The translations under genes and the position numbers were made by a program. From Pictodentalium vernedei (taxonomy: Eukaryota > Mollusca > Scaphopoda > Dentaliida > Dentaliidae), in contig CM062290.1 in assembly GCA_031216915.1 (NCBI GenBank), forward strand, positions 252,346,581-252,410,580: a stretch of DNA of 64,000 bases, read 5' to 3'. Each line of letters opens with the position of its first letter. The stretch's first letter is position 1. The notes beneath the pieces are model-generated. The model was not told the origin of the DNA. It searched no databases and saw only the letters and a program-made list of their open reading frames with translations. Below, one piece after another: positions 36,780-47,607 of the stretch.

Positions 36780-37186
36780 ATACTTGCAGTTAATGTATGT
36801 GGCCCTCACAGTTAACGTATATCAACGAAAGTTACCAACTTACAGTAAAATTATTCCAAAACGAGCCATCCTATCAAGTTACATTGAAATCCCTTCATAA
36901 ATATGGCCTGTAGACTGTGCTAAATGTTTTCGGGCTTCGGGCCTTTGTAGCCGTCAGTTTCCCAATTGCGTCCAAAGGGGATGTTCTCATCTAGACATTA
37001 TATGAAGTCACCCTACCAAGTTACAATGAAATCCCTTCATAAATATGACCTGTAGACTGTGCTAAAAGTTTTGGGGCTTTGGGCTCGGGCTGCCCTCATG
37101 GTTGAATGATCGTAACCAAAAGGGGACATTCTCATCTGGACATCATCTGGAGTGATCCTACGAAGTTACAATGAAATCCCTTCATA

Positions 37187-37543
37187 TTTATTTATTTATT
37201 GGTGTTTAAGGTCACATATTTCTGCACAATGGCTAACCATGACCGTGACAGTTTTACGGGTGGAGGAAGCCGGAGTACCCGGAGAGAACCACCGAGCAAC
37301 AGCGAGCAACTGTCAGCTCCCCAACATACCAACTCCACACAAGCAGGGTTAGCATTGGTTGAAGACAGGTGCACCATCAATGTGCAGTATGCCTTAGTAC
37401 ACAGCATCACCGTGCCCCCATGTGGGAAATGGGGGTGAAGTGTCTTGCCCAAGGACACAACGCGGTTGCCGCAGGTGGGATTCGAACCGGGGACCTCTCG
37501 ACTTGCAGCCTGCACCTCTACCAACTGAGCCACCACGCCCCCC
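37187..37543 (-). mobile_element. tRNA-type SINE in the family D array
   Basis: Full length, reverse orientation, with a 13-bp target duplication AAATCCCTTCATA (37174-37186 and 37544-37556). The B box complement GGATTCGAACC variant is present at about 37478. It is very similar to the copy at 39264, suggesting both come from the same active source. Confidence 0.88.
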
Positions 37544-39263
37544 AAATCCCTTCATAAATATGACCTGTAGACTGTGCTCTAGATTTTCGGGCACCTGTAG
37601 CCATCATAGCTGACCAATCATAACCAAAAGGGGATGTCATCATCTAGGCATTATATGGAGTCAAACTAACAGGTTACAACGAAATCCTTCAATAAATATG
37701 ACCTACAGACTATGCTAAAGGTTTTTGGCACAGGCAGCCATCAAGGCTGAATGATCGCGACCAAAAGGGGATGCTCTCAACTAGACATTATTTGGAGTCA
37801 TCCTACCAAGGTATAATGAAATCCCTTCATAAATATCACCTGTAGACTGTGCTAAAGTTCTCGGGCTTCAGGCCCCTGCAGCCAACAGAGTTGCCCAATC
37901 ATGACCAAAAGGGGATGTCATCATCTAGGCATTATATGGAGTCAACCTAACAAGTTACAATGAAATCCTTCCATAAATACGACCTACAGACTATGCTAAA
38001 GGTTTCTGGGCTTGGGCACCCATCAAGGCTGAATGATCGCGACCAAAAGGGGACGTTCTCATCTAGACATTATTTGGAGTCATCCTACCAAGCTACAATG
38101 AAATCCCTTCATAATTATGACCTGTAGACAGTTCTAAAGGTTTTCGGGCTTCGGGCTCCTGCAGCTGTCACAGTTGCCCAATCAAGTCCAAAACGGGACG
38201 TTCACCTCTCGACATTATATGAAGTCAAACCTACCAAGTTACAATGAAATTCCTTCATAAATATGACCTGTAGTCTGTGCTAAAGGTATTCAGGCTTTTG
38301 GCTCAGGCAGCCATAATGGTTGAGTATTCGCAACCAAAAGGGGACATTCTCATCTGGGCATCATCTGGAGTGATCCTACGAAGTTACAATGAAATCCCTT
38401 CAAAAATATGACCTGAAGCCTGTGCTCAAGATTTTCAGGCTTCGGGCACCTGTAGCCATCAATCACAGTTGACCAATCACAACCAAAAGGGGATGTCATC
38501 ATTTAGGCATTATATGGAGTAAACCTAACATGTTACAATGAAATCCTTCCATAAATACGACCTACAGACTATGCAAAAGGTCTTTGGGCTCGGGCAGCCA
38601 TAAAGGCTAAATGATCGCGACCAAAAGGGGATGTTCTCATCTAGACATTATTTGGAGTTATCCTACCAAGCTACAATGAAATCCCTTCATAATTATGACC
38701 TGTAGACTGTTCTAAACGTTTTTGGGCTTCGGGCCCCTGTAGCTGTCTCAGTTGCCCAATAGTGTCCAAAATGGGATGTTCTCATCTAGACATTATATGA
38801 AGTCAACCTACCAAGATACAATGAAATCCCTTCATAAATATGACCTGTAGACTGTGCTAAAGGTTTTCGGGCTTCGGGCTCAGGCAGCCATCATGGTTGA
38901 ATGATCACAACCAAAGGGGACAATCTCATCTGGGCATCATCTGGAGTGAACCTACGAAGTTACAATGAAATCTCTTCATAAATATGACCTGCATACTGTG
39001 CGCAAGGTTTTCGGGCTTCGGGCACCTGTAGCCATCACAGTTGACCAATCACGACCAAAAGAGGATGTCATCATCTAGGCATTATATGAAGTCAACCTAA
39101 CAGGTTACAATAAAATCCTTCCATAAATATGACCTTTTGCTTATGCTAAAGGTTTTTGGGCTCAGGCTCCCATCAAGGCTGAATGATCACGATCAAAATG
39201 GGATGTTCTCATCTAGACATTATTTGGAGACATCCTACCAAGTAACAATGAAATCCCTTCATA

Positions 39264-39615
39264 ATTTATTTATTTATTTATTGGTGTTTAAGGTCACATA
39301 TTTCTGCACAATGGCTAACCATGACCGTGACAGTTTTATGGGTGGAGGAAGCCGGAGTACCCGGAGAGAACTACCAAGCAACGGCAAGCAACTGTCAGCT
39401 CCCCAACATACCAACTCCACGCAAGCAGGGTTAGCATTGGTTGAAGACAGGTGCACCATCGACGTGCAGTATGCCTTAGTACACAGCGTCACCGTGCCCC
39501 CAAGTGGAAAATGGGGGTGAAGTGTCTTGCTCAAGGACACAACGCGGTTGCCGCAGGTGGGATTCGAACCGAGGACCTCTCGGCTTGCAGCCTGCACCTC
39601 TACCAACTGAGCCAC
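39264..39615 (-). mobile_element. tRNA-type SINE in the family D array, second copy
   Basis: Nearly full length, reverse orientation, missing about 9 bp at the tRNA head. The target duplication AATCCCTTCATAA brackets it. It uses the same position of the satellite unit as the SINE at 37187, about 2.08 kb away. Confidence 0.85.
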
Positions 39616-40320
39616 AATCCCTTCATAAATATGACCTGTAGACTGTGCTAAAGGTTTTCAGGCTTCGGGCCGTGTAGCCATCACAGTTGCCCAATCTCGT
39701 CCAAAGGAGGACTTCCCCATCTAGACATTATATGAAGTCAACCCACCAAGTTACAATGAAAATCCTCAATAAATATGACCTGTAGACTGTGCTAAATGTT
39801 TTCGGGTTTTGGACTCGGGCAGTCGTCACGGTTGGCAGATCATGCCTAAATGGGGAAATTCTCATCTAGACATCATAAGGAGTCATCCTACCAAGTTACA
39901 ATGAAATCCCTCTATATTAAACATGACCTGCAGACTGTGCTAAATGTTTTTGGGTTTCGGCTTGGGCAGCCATCACGGTTGACAGATCATGCCCAAAAGG
40001 GGACGTTCTCATCTAGGCTTTATGCAGAGGCATCCTACCAAGTTACAATGAAATCCCTTCATAAATACGACCTGTAGACTGTGCTAATGGTTTTCAGGTT
40101 TTGGGCCCGGGCAGCCATACCGGTTGACAGACTGCGACCAAAATGGGATGTTCTCATCTTGATATGACCCCAAACCTGCATATGAAATTTTGTGACGATC
40201 AGACAATAACTGCGGGGTGTAGCCTGTGCTAAAGGAAAATGTGAACAGACTCACAGACTAACAGACTTCCGCACGCATGATGGCAAAGCTTATCTTGACT
40301 TTTGTCAAGTTAAGCTAAAA

Positions 40321-40845
40321 ATGAAAATATCTGAAAACTAAATAGAAGGTACACATCTTCACTGTATGTAAAAGAATGCTTTAAGGTTTTACTGAAATCC
40401 ATTCACTAGTTTAAAAGAGCTCGCGGATAGCAAATTTCAACAACAATTCCCCCCCCCCCCCCCCCCCCCCCCCCCCACAAGCTTGAATTGACAAAGCCCA
40501 TTTTTATTTTTGGGAAACCTTAAAAATGAAAATATCTGAAAACAAAACAGGAGGCTCACATCTTCAATATATTGTAAGAGAATGTCTAAAAGTTTCAATG
40601 AAATCTGTTCAATGGTTTAAGAGGAGTTGCGGATAGCAGGTCTGTACAGAATGGCAATTGAATTTGACAAAGTTCATTTTTCAATATGAAAAACTGTAAA
40701 AAAAAAATATCTGAAAGCAAAATAGGAGGTGCACATCTTCAATGTATGTAGAAGAATTAGAAGAACGTCTGAGAGTTTCAATGAAATCCATTCCCTGGTT
40801 TAAGAGGAGTTGCGGATAGCAGGCATGAATCATTGCCCATTCCCC
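40321..40845 (+). repeat. family E tandem units, ~180 bp, three copies
   Basis: Units share GAAAATATCTGAAAAC, GGAGGTGCACATCTTCAATG, TTTCAATGAAATCC and TTTAAGAGGAGTTGCGGATA. The unit is related to the single unit inside the family F element at 21815-22100. The first unit contains a 28-base C tract. Confidence 0.75.
40449..40476. repeat. poly-C tract
   Basis: About 28 consecutive C within a family E unit, absent from the neighbouring units. Confidence 0.9.
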
Positions 40846-41084
40846 TGCCCTGTCTGGGGTAAAGGGTTTCAAATTGTATGCTTGCGTGCACACATTTCAT
40901 AGTGTTTTTATGAAATTTTAGTAAGCAGAATGGAAATGCAAACAATTTTTAGGTGTAGAAGATTCTCCTCGCCATTTACAATGGTAGTGACCATTCAATG
41001 ACAGGTTAACTTCATTGATAACGGTTGCCGATAGGTGGCGCCAAGGAAAAGGACATTTTGAGGATCATAACAGTCACAAACGGC

Positions 41085-41535
41085 AAGGAATCTCGTCGTT
41101 TAAAAATAAAATGGAGTCATCTGCTCCTGTCACATGCACAACGACAATTTATCACCAACATGAGTGAAAAGTTTGAACAATAAAGCAAGTAAAATGTTGA
41201 AGGAGGAGGCGACACAATAGTGTAATGTTTCAAGTACTAAAAGGGGGCATAACTCTGGAAATACAAAACAGAGTTACCTGCTCTTGTCACATGCACAACG
41301 ACAATTTATCATTAACATGTGTGCAAAGTTTGAACAATATAGCATGTAAAATGTTGAAGGAGTAGGCAACACAATAATGTGATGTTTCAAGTACTAAAAG
41401 GAGGCATAACTCTGGAAATACCAAACAGAGTTACCTGCTCTTGTCACATGCACAACGGCAATTTCTAATCAACATGCTTGTAAAGTTTGAACGATACAGC
41501 ATGTAAACCTTTGGAGGAGTAGGCGACACAAAAAT
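41085..41535 (+). repeat. family F tandem units ending in GGCGACACAAAA
   Basis: Units of about 160-180 bp share GGGGCATAACTCTGGAAATA, ACAGAGTTACCTGCTCTTGT and CACATGCACAACGACAATTT. Each ends AGGCGACACAATA/AGGCGACACAAAA, the same 3' signature as the element at 21815. With the family E units to the left they are probably the two core arrays of one larger rolling-circle element interrupted by family D. Confidence 0.6.
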
Positions 41536-41596
41536 TGTTTACGGACAGATGGATGGACAGACAGACAACACCACAACTTAATACGTTCGTCAAAAA

Positions 41597-41998
41597 ATTT
41601 AAATTTTATAGTAAATTTCCTTTCTTATTATACTTTCCGCAATTGTTTACTATAGTGGAAGTCCCTACTCGGATAATATACTCTCTATTTTTGTCTTTCC
41701 CAAGCAATTTGGGAAAGAAAAGTGGTGCAAAAGCACCAAGAAAACATAAGCCAAAACTGGGTGCAACCGGCGCAGACCCAGTACGGGACGCTCTCTTCCA
41801 AGTACAACTCCACGACTTCCGTTGCCAGTGTGCATATGCGTCGCTAATGACTCATTCTTTTTGAATCTGCAAACGAAAGAGTTATGTGATCAGTGGGGAG
41901 GAAGGATTCTTACCCGTATAAGAAGACGGGAGGGCCTCCATGTAAACAATTGTGGTAGGTATAATAAGAAAGGAAATTTACTATAAAATTTAAATTTC
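41597..41998 (-). mobile_element. DIRS-like inverted terminal region
   Basis: AAATTTAAATTTTATAGTAA followed by ATTTCCTTTCTTATTATAC (about 41598-41633) occurs as its exact complement at about 41959-41997, and AATTGTTTACT words continue beyond it in both. The 400-bp unit adjoins the 3' side of a DIRS tyrosine recombinase relic on the same strand. DIRS elements carry inverted rather than direct terminal repeats (family knowledge). A solo MITE made of these arms is the alternative. Confidence 0.55.
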
Positions 41999-42319
41999 TG
42001 ATCAACCTACCAACAATTGTTTACTACAGGCTGAATAGACAAAAGGCTGGAGGGAATCGCATAACCAACCCACACATAACCCAAGTGCACTGGAACCGTG
42101 AACAGACGGAAGAGGTCCCGAGGCTTATCAACCATAGCATCACAATCATTAGTAAAAGACAATGAGAGATGAGGCATATGGGTCTGTGTGACACACAGAC
42201 AGAAAAGGGCAGAAACAGCACAGATCTGAAACTGACCTTCAAGAAGCCTAATGGCTAGGGCAGACAACAGCCTGAGCAGAAGAGGACCCAATGCAAAAAG
42301 GTCCTCCGTCTGCTCCTAC

Positions 42320-42780
42320 AACAGACGCAGAGAGAAGGTGGAGAAAGTAGAGGCATTTCTCCAGTAGGCTGCCTGTATAACATCCGACAATTTGACGGAG
42401 TTAGAATAAGCCCAAGAGGTAGACAATGCACGCACCTCGTGGGCAGAAATACGATGGGTAATACAATCGCCAGCTGCTAAACGAGCGTAAGCCATACGAA
42501 TAGCAAGACAAATCCATCAAGAAATGGATTGTGAGAGATATTTTGTCGACCAGGAATAAGAGACAGAAAAAAACGTTTCCTGCCTTTCCGTATGAATTGT
42601 GTCCGATTGAGATAAAATTAATGCGAATAGTACAGACCGGACAGAGTAAAGGGCAATTACCCTCAACAGAAGGAAGAACCCTGACACAGATACATGTAGG
42701 AGGAGTAGTATCTGGTAACTGATTCTTGGCCAGAAAAGAGCAATCAGTGGTAAAAGTAACACTGTTTCCCGCAATGGAAG
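42320..42780 (-). pseudogene. DIRS-type tyrosine recombinase C-terminal relic
   Basis: On the minus strand the frame reads W-ICLAIRMAYARLAAGD…ITHRISAHEVRALSTSWAY and then LSDVIQAAYWRNASTFSTFS-LRLL before a stop. The HxxR box (HEVR, about 42431-42442) and the W-x(4)STFxxF segment match the recombinase C-terminus of DIRS elements (family knowledge). Upstream, in a shifted frame, GNCPLLCPVCTIRI corresponds to the usual CPVxAL segment. The residue where the nucleophilic Tyr is expected (FYLR) is Ser (FSLR). Stops at about 42516 and frame shifts also show decay. The family integrates the circular retroelement DNA by site-specific recombination. Confidence 0.65.
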
Positions 42781-43580
42781 TGATTATTTCACAAATCGTT
42801 ACCCATGAAAAAATCGACGGAAACGAAATTGAGTTACCGATCGTTACCCATACTTGAAAATGACGGAAACGAAAATTGACTACCCATTATTCCTGAAATA
42901 TTCTGGCCTGCGACCCGTTGGCTGTCACACAGGGACTGTTGTGTACTTTTGCAGCAACACTATAGAGAGATTTTGAATGCACTTGATTCAATTTATGTAG
43001 ACATCCAAGACCCCTAAGCACTCGGACTGAAAATGCATCTCAATGACACGAAGTTTGTTTATGTGTGGCTTCTATTGTCGGATTTACTTGGTGTTACGGG
43101 AAACCTGAACAAAACACTCCAAAGTTCTGATCTGAACTACAAAGCAATTCCTCACCTCGTTAGTGCCTCAGACTGAAATTGACAAAATACTTCACTATAT
43201 ACAGTTAAAACTAAAAGTCCTGTCATGAAATGCGCACAAATAGCTCGTTGATATGCGCGTTAATGTACGCGTTATGGCCCAAGTAAAGCTATCAAATTCT
43301 GTACATATGGGTAATCCTGAGGTCAATTGGCAGAAACATTGCATGTGTTTGCTATGAGTAACCAGGAGAACCTGCCGTGCTTTGGATGCCATTCTATAAG
43401 GCAATTGTGTGCAATTCCAACGCGCAATTAAGCCTAGATGAGCGCACTATTGGTGACAGGACTTCTAGTTTTAACTGTACAACTTGAAGATTCAGATTCG
43501 CAACCCTTCATGGGATCAGAAACAAACATTTTTAACTGGTAGAGTGCTAAATTTTATTTGGCCACCAAAATTTTTTCATA
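42781..43580. other. non-coding; left part may be hAT subterminal sequence
   Basis: Words such as ATCGTTACCCATGAAAAAAT, GACGGAAACGAAATTGAGTT and GACGGAAACGAAAATTGAC (42800-42890) resemble the GTTACCG/GGAACGAA subterminal repeats of the hAT at 33106. They may be the left end of the element whose transposase C-terminus lies at 43721-44564. The rest shows nothing recognisable. Confidence 0.35.
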
Positions 43581-43585
43581 TGTCT

Positions 43586-43649
43586 TTGCCTTGTTACAAT
43601 TTATAGGAGAGTGCCCACAGGCACTCTCCTATAAATTGTAACAAGGCAA
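43586..43649. repeat. perfect 30-bp-arm palindrome, 4-nt loop
   Basis: The left arm contains CCTTGTTACAATTTATAGGA and GAGTGCC, the loop is CACA, and the right arm is the exact complement. It lies about 70 bp upstream of the hAT transposase relic at 43721. Confidence 0.95.
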
Positions 43650-43720
43650 CTCTTAACAGACTAAATAATATCACTTCAAAGAAAACATTATGCACAGCCA
43701 CTGAATTTGAAGCCTTTAAG

Positions 43721-44564
43721 TTGCAGTACCTGCACTTCAGAATAAAGCCCAAATATGGGCTTCCAGCACTCTACCAGTTAAATGAGGCTGCTAATCACAG
43801 GCGTGGATCGCGTGTTTCGAGGTCGGCATCAAATAATCAGGACAGTGAACAGTTTGTGTCGAGCATTGTGGTACCGGTTATTCGAAAATTAAAAACAGGA
43901 ACTGGACGTGGCATTTGATACTTCTGTTACTACCCTGCTAGCGAGTTTTGGGATATTTGATCCAAGAAACTTGCCCGTAACTGAAAGTCAAGACGATAGT
44001 TACGGTTTGACAGAATTTTATAAACTGTTTATGGGCAGGAAAAAGACTGATCTTTACCGGGGCCATTCTGTTACAGCTACACCAAAGATTGACCCAGTTG
44101 ATGCCAAGGCTGAGTATCCAAGATTCATTCAACTGATGCGACAGTGTAAAGTTGAATATTGGACTCGAATTACCAGTGTGACAATAAGCATGCCGCATTC
44201 AACAAACGCAGACAAGAAAGCCGTCGAAAATAAGCTCAAAGAGAGAGAACATTACACTCCAAATAAGTTTCTGGCTGATGTTTACAAGCTGTCCAGTGAA
44301 GGTCCTGTCTATCCTCAATGTACGAAACTTTTAGAGCTCGCGTGTCTTATTCCAGTGGGTACAGCATCTGTAGAAAGGACATTCAGCACCATAAATGATG
44401 TCAAAACGGCCACCAGGACGCGTCTGCTTCCCAAAACCCTGGAAGGTATCATTTGCATCAAACGGTGTATAATTACATGTATGCACGGACTGTTACAAGA
44501 TGCTGACTGGCAGCGCATTATAGATATGTTCAAAGCAAACACGACACGTAAAATTGACTTTTGA
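43721..44564 (+). pseudogene. hAT transposase C-terminal half, ZNF862-like type
   Basis: Two overlapping frames (43721-43918 and 43908-44564) join by a frame shift near 43910. The first holds YLHFRIKPKYGLPALYQLNE and a basic-serine linker. The second runs through AELLELA-type helices to ASVERTFSTINDVKTATRTR, LLPKTLEGIICIKRC and a C-terminal WQRIIDMFKANTTRKIDF. ASVERxFSxxNxxKxxxRxxL is the hAT C-terminal dimerisation signature (family knowledge). The N-terminal zinc finger and most of the catalytic region are missing. It differs clearly from the transposase at 33584, so it is a separate lineage. Only the last ~220 residues are open. Confidence 0.8.
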
Positions 44565-44742
44565 GATAATTTGCCTATCAAGTTTGAATTAAAACAGCAT
44601 TGGGAATTTCCGTTTTGCCTTTCCAAGTCTGTAATCACCAGACTTCTTTACAGATCAATTTTTCACATCATCAATTGAGTGTAACAATGTGACGTGTATA
44701 TAAGCCTAGACGTAATGTCTTCCAAACATAACTATTTACCCA

Positions 44743-44815
44743 ACATAACTGTTCAAATGTATTCGGAGGACACAGTGTATGTGTGTGTCTTCCGAACACA
44801 TTCAAACAGTTATGT
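44743..44815. repeat. 32-bp-arm inverted repeat, 4 mismatches, 9-nt loop
   Basis: ACATAACTGTTCAAATGTAT with TCGGAGGACACA on the left is mirrored by TGTGTCTTCCGAACACATTC with AAACAGTTATGT on the right. Confidence 0.8.
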
Positions 44816-44855
44816 CAGCCGAACCTTCATTTCATTGAGAACCTACCAATGAGAC

Positions 44856-44938
44856 TGGTCTCTCTCTCTCTCTTTCTCTCTGTGCACCTAATATTGTTAT
44901 TAGGTGCAGAGAGGGAGAGAGAGAGAGAAGGAGAAAGG
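44856..44938. repeat. hairpin of (CT)n and (GA)n arms around TGCACCTAATA
   Basis: A (CT)n tract and TGCACCTAATA face TATTAGGTGCA and a (GA)n tract with a 4-nt loop TTGT. Confidence 0.8.
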
Positions 44939-45022
44939 GGCGGATAGAAAGAGAGGGTGGGGTATGACATACATGTGTTGCCTAGGATGATTATTGAAGC
45001 TCTAAACCTCCAAACCGTTCTA

Positions 45023-45098
45023 CTTCCTTGCACAATTTCATGTTAACTGCATTGAAAGTGCACTTTCGACGCAGTTAACATGAAATTGTGTACGGAAG
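45023..45098. repeat. spacerless palindrome, 38-bp arms, 4 mismatches
   Basis: CACAATTTCATGTTAACTGC is mirrored by GCAGTTAACATGAAATTGTG around the centre GAAAGTGCACTTTC. Confidence 0.9.
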
Positions 45099-45678
45099 GA
45101 GCCTAATGGTGTAGGATTTTGAGGCAGAGATATAGTTCAATCACTAATGGGTAACACCGATAAGATATTACATGAGTAAGCAAGACGGGATGGAGTGGAA
45201 ATGCACAGAGACATGTCGTATACAGTCTAATCGCCGACTGGTATTTTGTTACTATCTAGAGCACTCTAATAGCCGATGATATATCATGTTAGAACAGTTA
45301 GTGAAAGTGTTATGGGAAGCTGGAACTATATACGGATTGGAGAGAACCACTGAACAATGGCGAGTCACTTTCGTGCTCTCAACTTTAGAATCACCAAGAC
45401 TTTAATTGGTTATATATAATATAGGGATGTGGCCGGATCAGGGCTCGAAATGTACACCTGTCTGCCTGTTGCCGACAGGTGTTTGTCACCATGCGACAGG
45501 TAGAAAAAGTCGCCGGCGACAGGTAAGCTCAAATATCTGGAAACGCGCAAAAAGGGACAAAAATGGCATTGTTTGTGCCAGGCATATTTCTATTGTCAAT
45601 AAGCATTGGTCAGTCTTAAAATGTTCAACTAAACATCAACAAATGTTTCAGAAGCACTTACCATTCCCACTCGTATTG

Positions 45679-45712
45679 CCCCCCCCCCTCCCCCCCCCCC
45701 CCCCCCCCCCCC
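45679..45712. repeat. poly-C tract
   Basis: About 34 bases, C except one T, inside the long hAT-type element. A second tract follows at 45890-45907. Confidence 0.9.
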
Positions 45713-46326
45713 GCGCATGGCCGACAATTCCTACCATCAATCAAATAATGTTCCTTCACATATGACGTCAAACTCGTATTTGCTACTTTCATTTTGATGA
45801 AAGTATTCGTGATGCAGGCATGTGTACGATATTACATGTAACTGTTTTAGGACAAGTAAAACAAAATTCTCATTTCATAGCTGTATTGACCCCCCCCCCC
45901 CCCCCCGCCCCCCATCAACCATCAACCAACCTTCGCGTGTTTGCCTTCATCAAATCTGCAGTTGAAAAATCGCAAATGGTGGCGGCCAGTCTGTTTTCCA
46001 TGATTCCAACGACGTGTTTGGTGCCGGACATCCTCGATTACATCCGACTACGGAATTTGTTGTCATTGCATTTACGAGCCAAACCGCCAAAGAAATGTGC
46101 ATGCATGCCAGGAATCGTCTCGCACATGTTGGCATGTAAACCGTTCATCCATTCATGGCGTTTTTCAATGTACTTCCAGAAATTTTTAATAGCTCAGGTT
46201 CCCAAATAAATAAAGAAGTACGTAAGACGGTAAGAGCCGTATTACGACAAATTATGACATACAATATTTGATGGCACTTTGAATAGCATTCATTTTTCCA
46301 AATTACGTGTACTTTCCATTTTATAC

Positions 46327-46418
46327 CAAATTACTGTACAACATTTTGAAATTCGAAAAATATCCATATAAATTATAGGCTACGGATATTTTATTCCCAA
46401 ATTTTGTACAGTAATTTG
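46327..46418. repeat. imperfect inverted repeat
   Basis: CAAATTACTGTACA on the left is matched by TGTACAGTAATTTG on the right, with an inner AATATCC/GGATATT pair around TATAAATTATAGGCTAC. Confidence 0.7.
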
Positions 46419-46619
46419 AGTATTCAAAAGTTATTGAGTGTCAAAGAAAACCCCAAAGGACCCAATGTAGGAAAGGCCAATTTGACTTCGCGCACAACTT
46501 TTATTGTCCTGGGAATAAGTTTTTTTCTGACACTTTGTGCCAGCCATTCAATGAGATAATTATTTTTATAACAATAAGAGTGTTTCTAAGATTTTTATAA
46601 CATGTTGAATAAAATCAAC

Positions 46620-46930
46620 CCTGCCCCCCCCCACCTAAAATCCCCTCCCCCCTCCCCCCTCCTGTGAAGAAATAATGCCTGTTCACAAATATTATTTTGT
46701 TATTATGTACTGAAAATTACTGCCGCTAATTTTCAACACTCGATAAAAAAATAACATATGTAAACAGCCTCTCCCTCAGCTGGCCGCTACACTACGCTGC
46801 AAGCGACGATTACATGAATCTCCTAGGTACGAGGAACTGTGTCTCAAGATCACTCACAAATTGCCGACGATTGTCGGAGAGTATGTCTGTGATCTGTGTC
46901 CGACATTTGATTAAAAACTCGGACAGTATG
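46620..46930. repeat. repeat related to 51150-51370
   Basis: AAGAAATAAT…CCTGTTCACAAAT and GTACTGAAAATTACTGCCGC are found in the same orientation near 51340 and 51155. The ACACTACGCTGCAAGCGACG/ATTACATGAAT block is found there in the opposite orientation (about 51283-51315). Part of the repeat has therefore been flipped. Confidence 0.55.
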
Positions 46931-47193
46931 AGACAAATGGATTATTGACTTGATTGGTTTCTCGGACCGTACTGTGAAAAAGATTAAGCTTCACAATTAT
47001 TGACAGCAGATTTGAACAACTTTTCCCTCAAGTTGCAAAAAGAAATTATGAAAATATTAAAACTAAATCAAGTTACGCCGACTATTTTTAACTCGTTGGG
47101 AAACGCTTCACAATTTATTATTACACATTTAAACAACAATTTCAAAATAAACACTCGATTTCACCATAATTGTGAAAACAAGATTACATGTAT

Positions 47194-47247
47194 ACATATA
47201 AATTAATATTAAATAAGCACAACCTTATTTAATATAAATTTATATAT
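47194..47247. repeat. 24-bp-arm inverted repeat, 6-nt loop
   Basis: ACATATAAATTAATATTAAA/TAAG is mirrored by CTTATTTAATATAAATTTAT/ATAT with two mismatches; very AT-rich. Confidence 0.75.
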
Positions 47248-47466
47248 TTCTTTTGGCGTTTTTCGCAGAGAGCGTAATCTATTCTGTTCGGAGATTGCAT
47301 TTTTAAAAAAAAAAATGAATTCGATAGGCTGAGAAACAATAACCAGGAAAATAAAATCAACGTTAGTGGCTCAGAGCCCTTCGAAATATGACATGATACT
47401 GTTCCACCCTTACCTCCGCCACCCTATAAATATGCCTATTTATGTTGAATGGCTGCCAATCCAGCA

Positions 47467-47607
47467 CCCCCCCCCCCCCCCATCCCTGCATTACACCAGG
47501 CCCAAGTGCATAAATTTCCCATGTAACGTGTTTTGCAGTGCCATCACTCATCACCGTGCAAAACTTCCTCAATGCCCCCCCCCCCCCTCCCCCCCCCTCC
47601 CCCCCCC
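47467..47607. repeat. two poly-C tracts 95 bp apart
   Basis: C runs at 47467-47481 and 47575-47607 create proline-rich or glycine-rich false frames on either strand. Confidence 0.85.

Larger units (their letters stand above)
36780..40230 (+). repeat. family D core satellite, ~145-bp units, about 19 copies
   Basis: Units contain AATGAAATCCCTTCATAAAT, ATGACCTGTAGACTGTGCTA, AAAGGTTTTCGGGCTTCGGG, GACCAAAAGGGGATGTTCTC and CATCTAGACATTATTTGGAG. A two-unit alternation (CAGCCATCAAGGCTGAATGA versus GTAGCCATCACAGTTGACCA) gives a ~290-bp higher-order period in the middle of the array. Two SINEs interrupt it. Confidence 0.85.
32507..40320 (+). mobile_element. rolling-circle element, family D, swollen by nested insertions
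   Basis: The 5' end ATGAAAGTGTCAGTGACACT, GTAGCTTAACTTG and the 3' end CTTGAC-TTTT-GTCAAG then TTAAGCTAAAA (40292-40320) are the same type as family C. The sequences outside both ends rejoin to one family E unit (…CAATATGTGAAACTGTA / ATGAAAATATCTGAAAAC). The element holds a SINE (32629-32986), a hAT relic (33106-36779), a ~145-bp satellite (36780-40230) and two more SINEs. Without the insertions it would be about 3.1 kb. Confidence 0.6.
44565..45430. other. non-coding region rich in palindromes
   Basis: No frame is convincing. Three separate inverted repeats (44743-44815, 44856-44938, 45023-45098) follow each other within 360 bp; see their entries. Confidence 0.6.

Noticed and set aside
41597..41998. 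Independent MITE made of two 39-bp arms
   Set aside because: Kept as an alternative only; the adjoining DIRS recombinase relic and the related motif at 32270 make a DIRS terminal region more likely.
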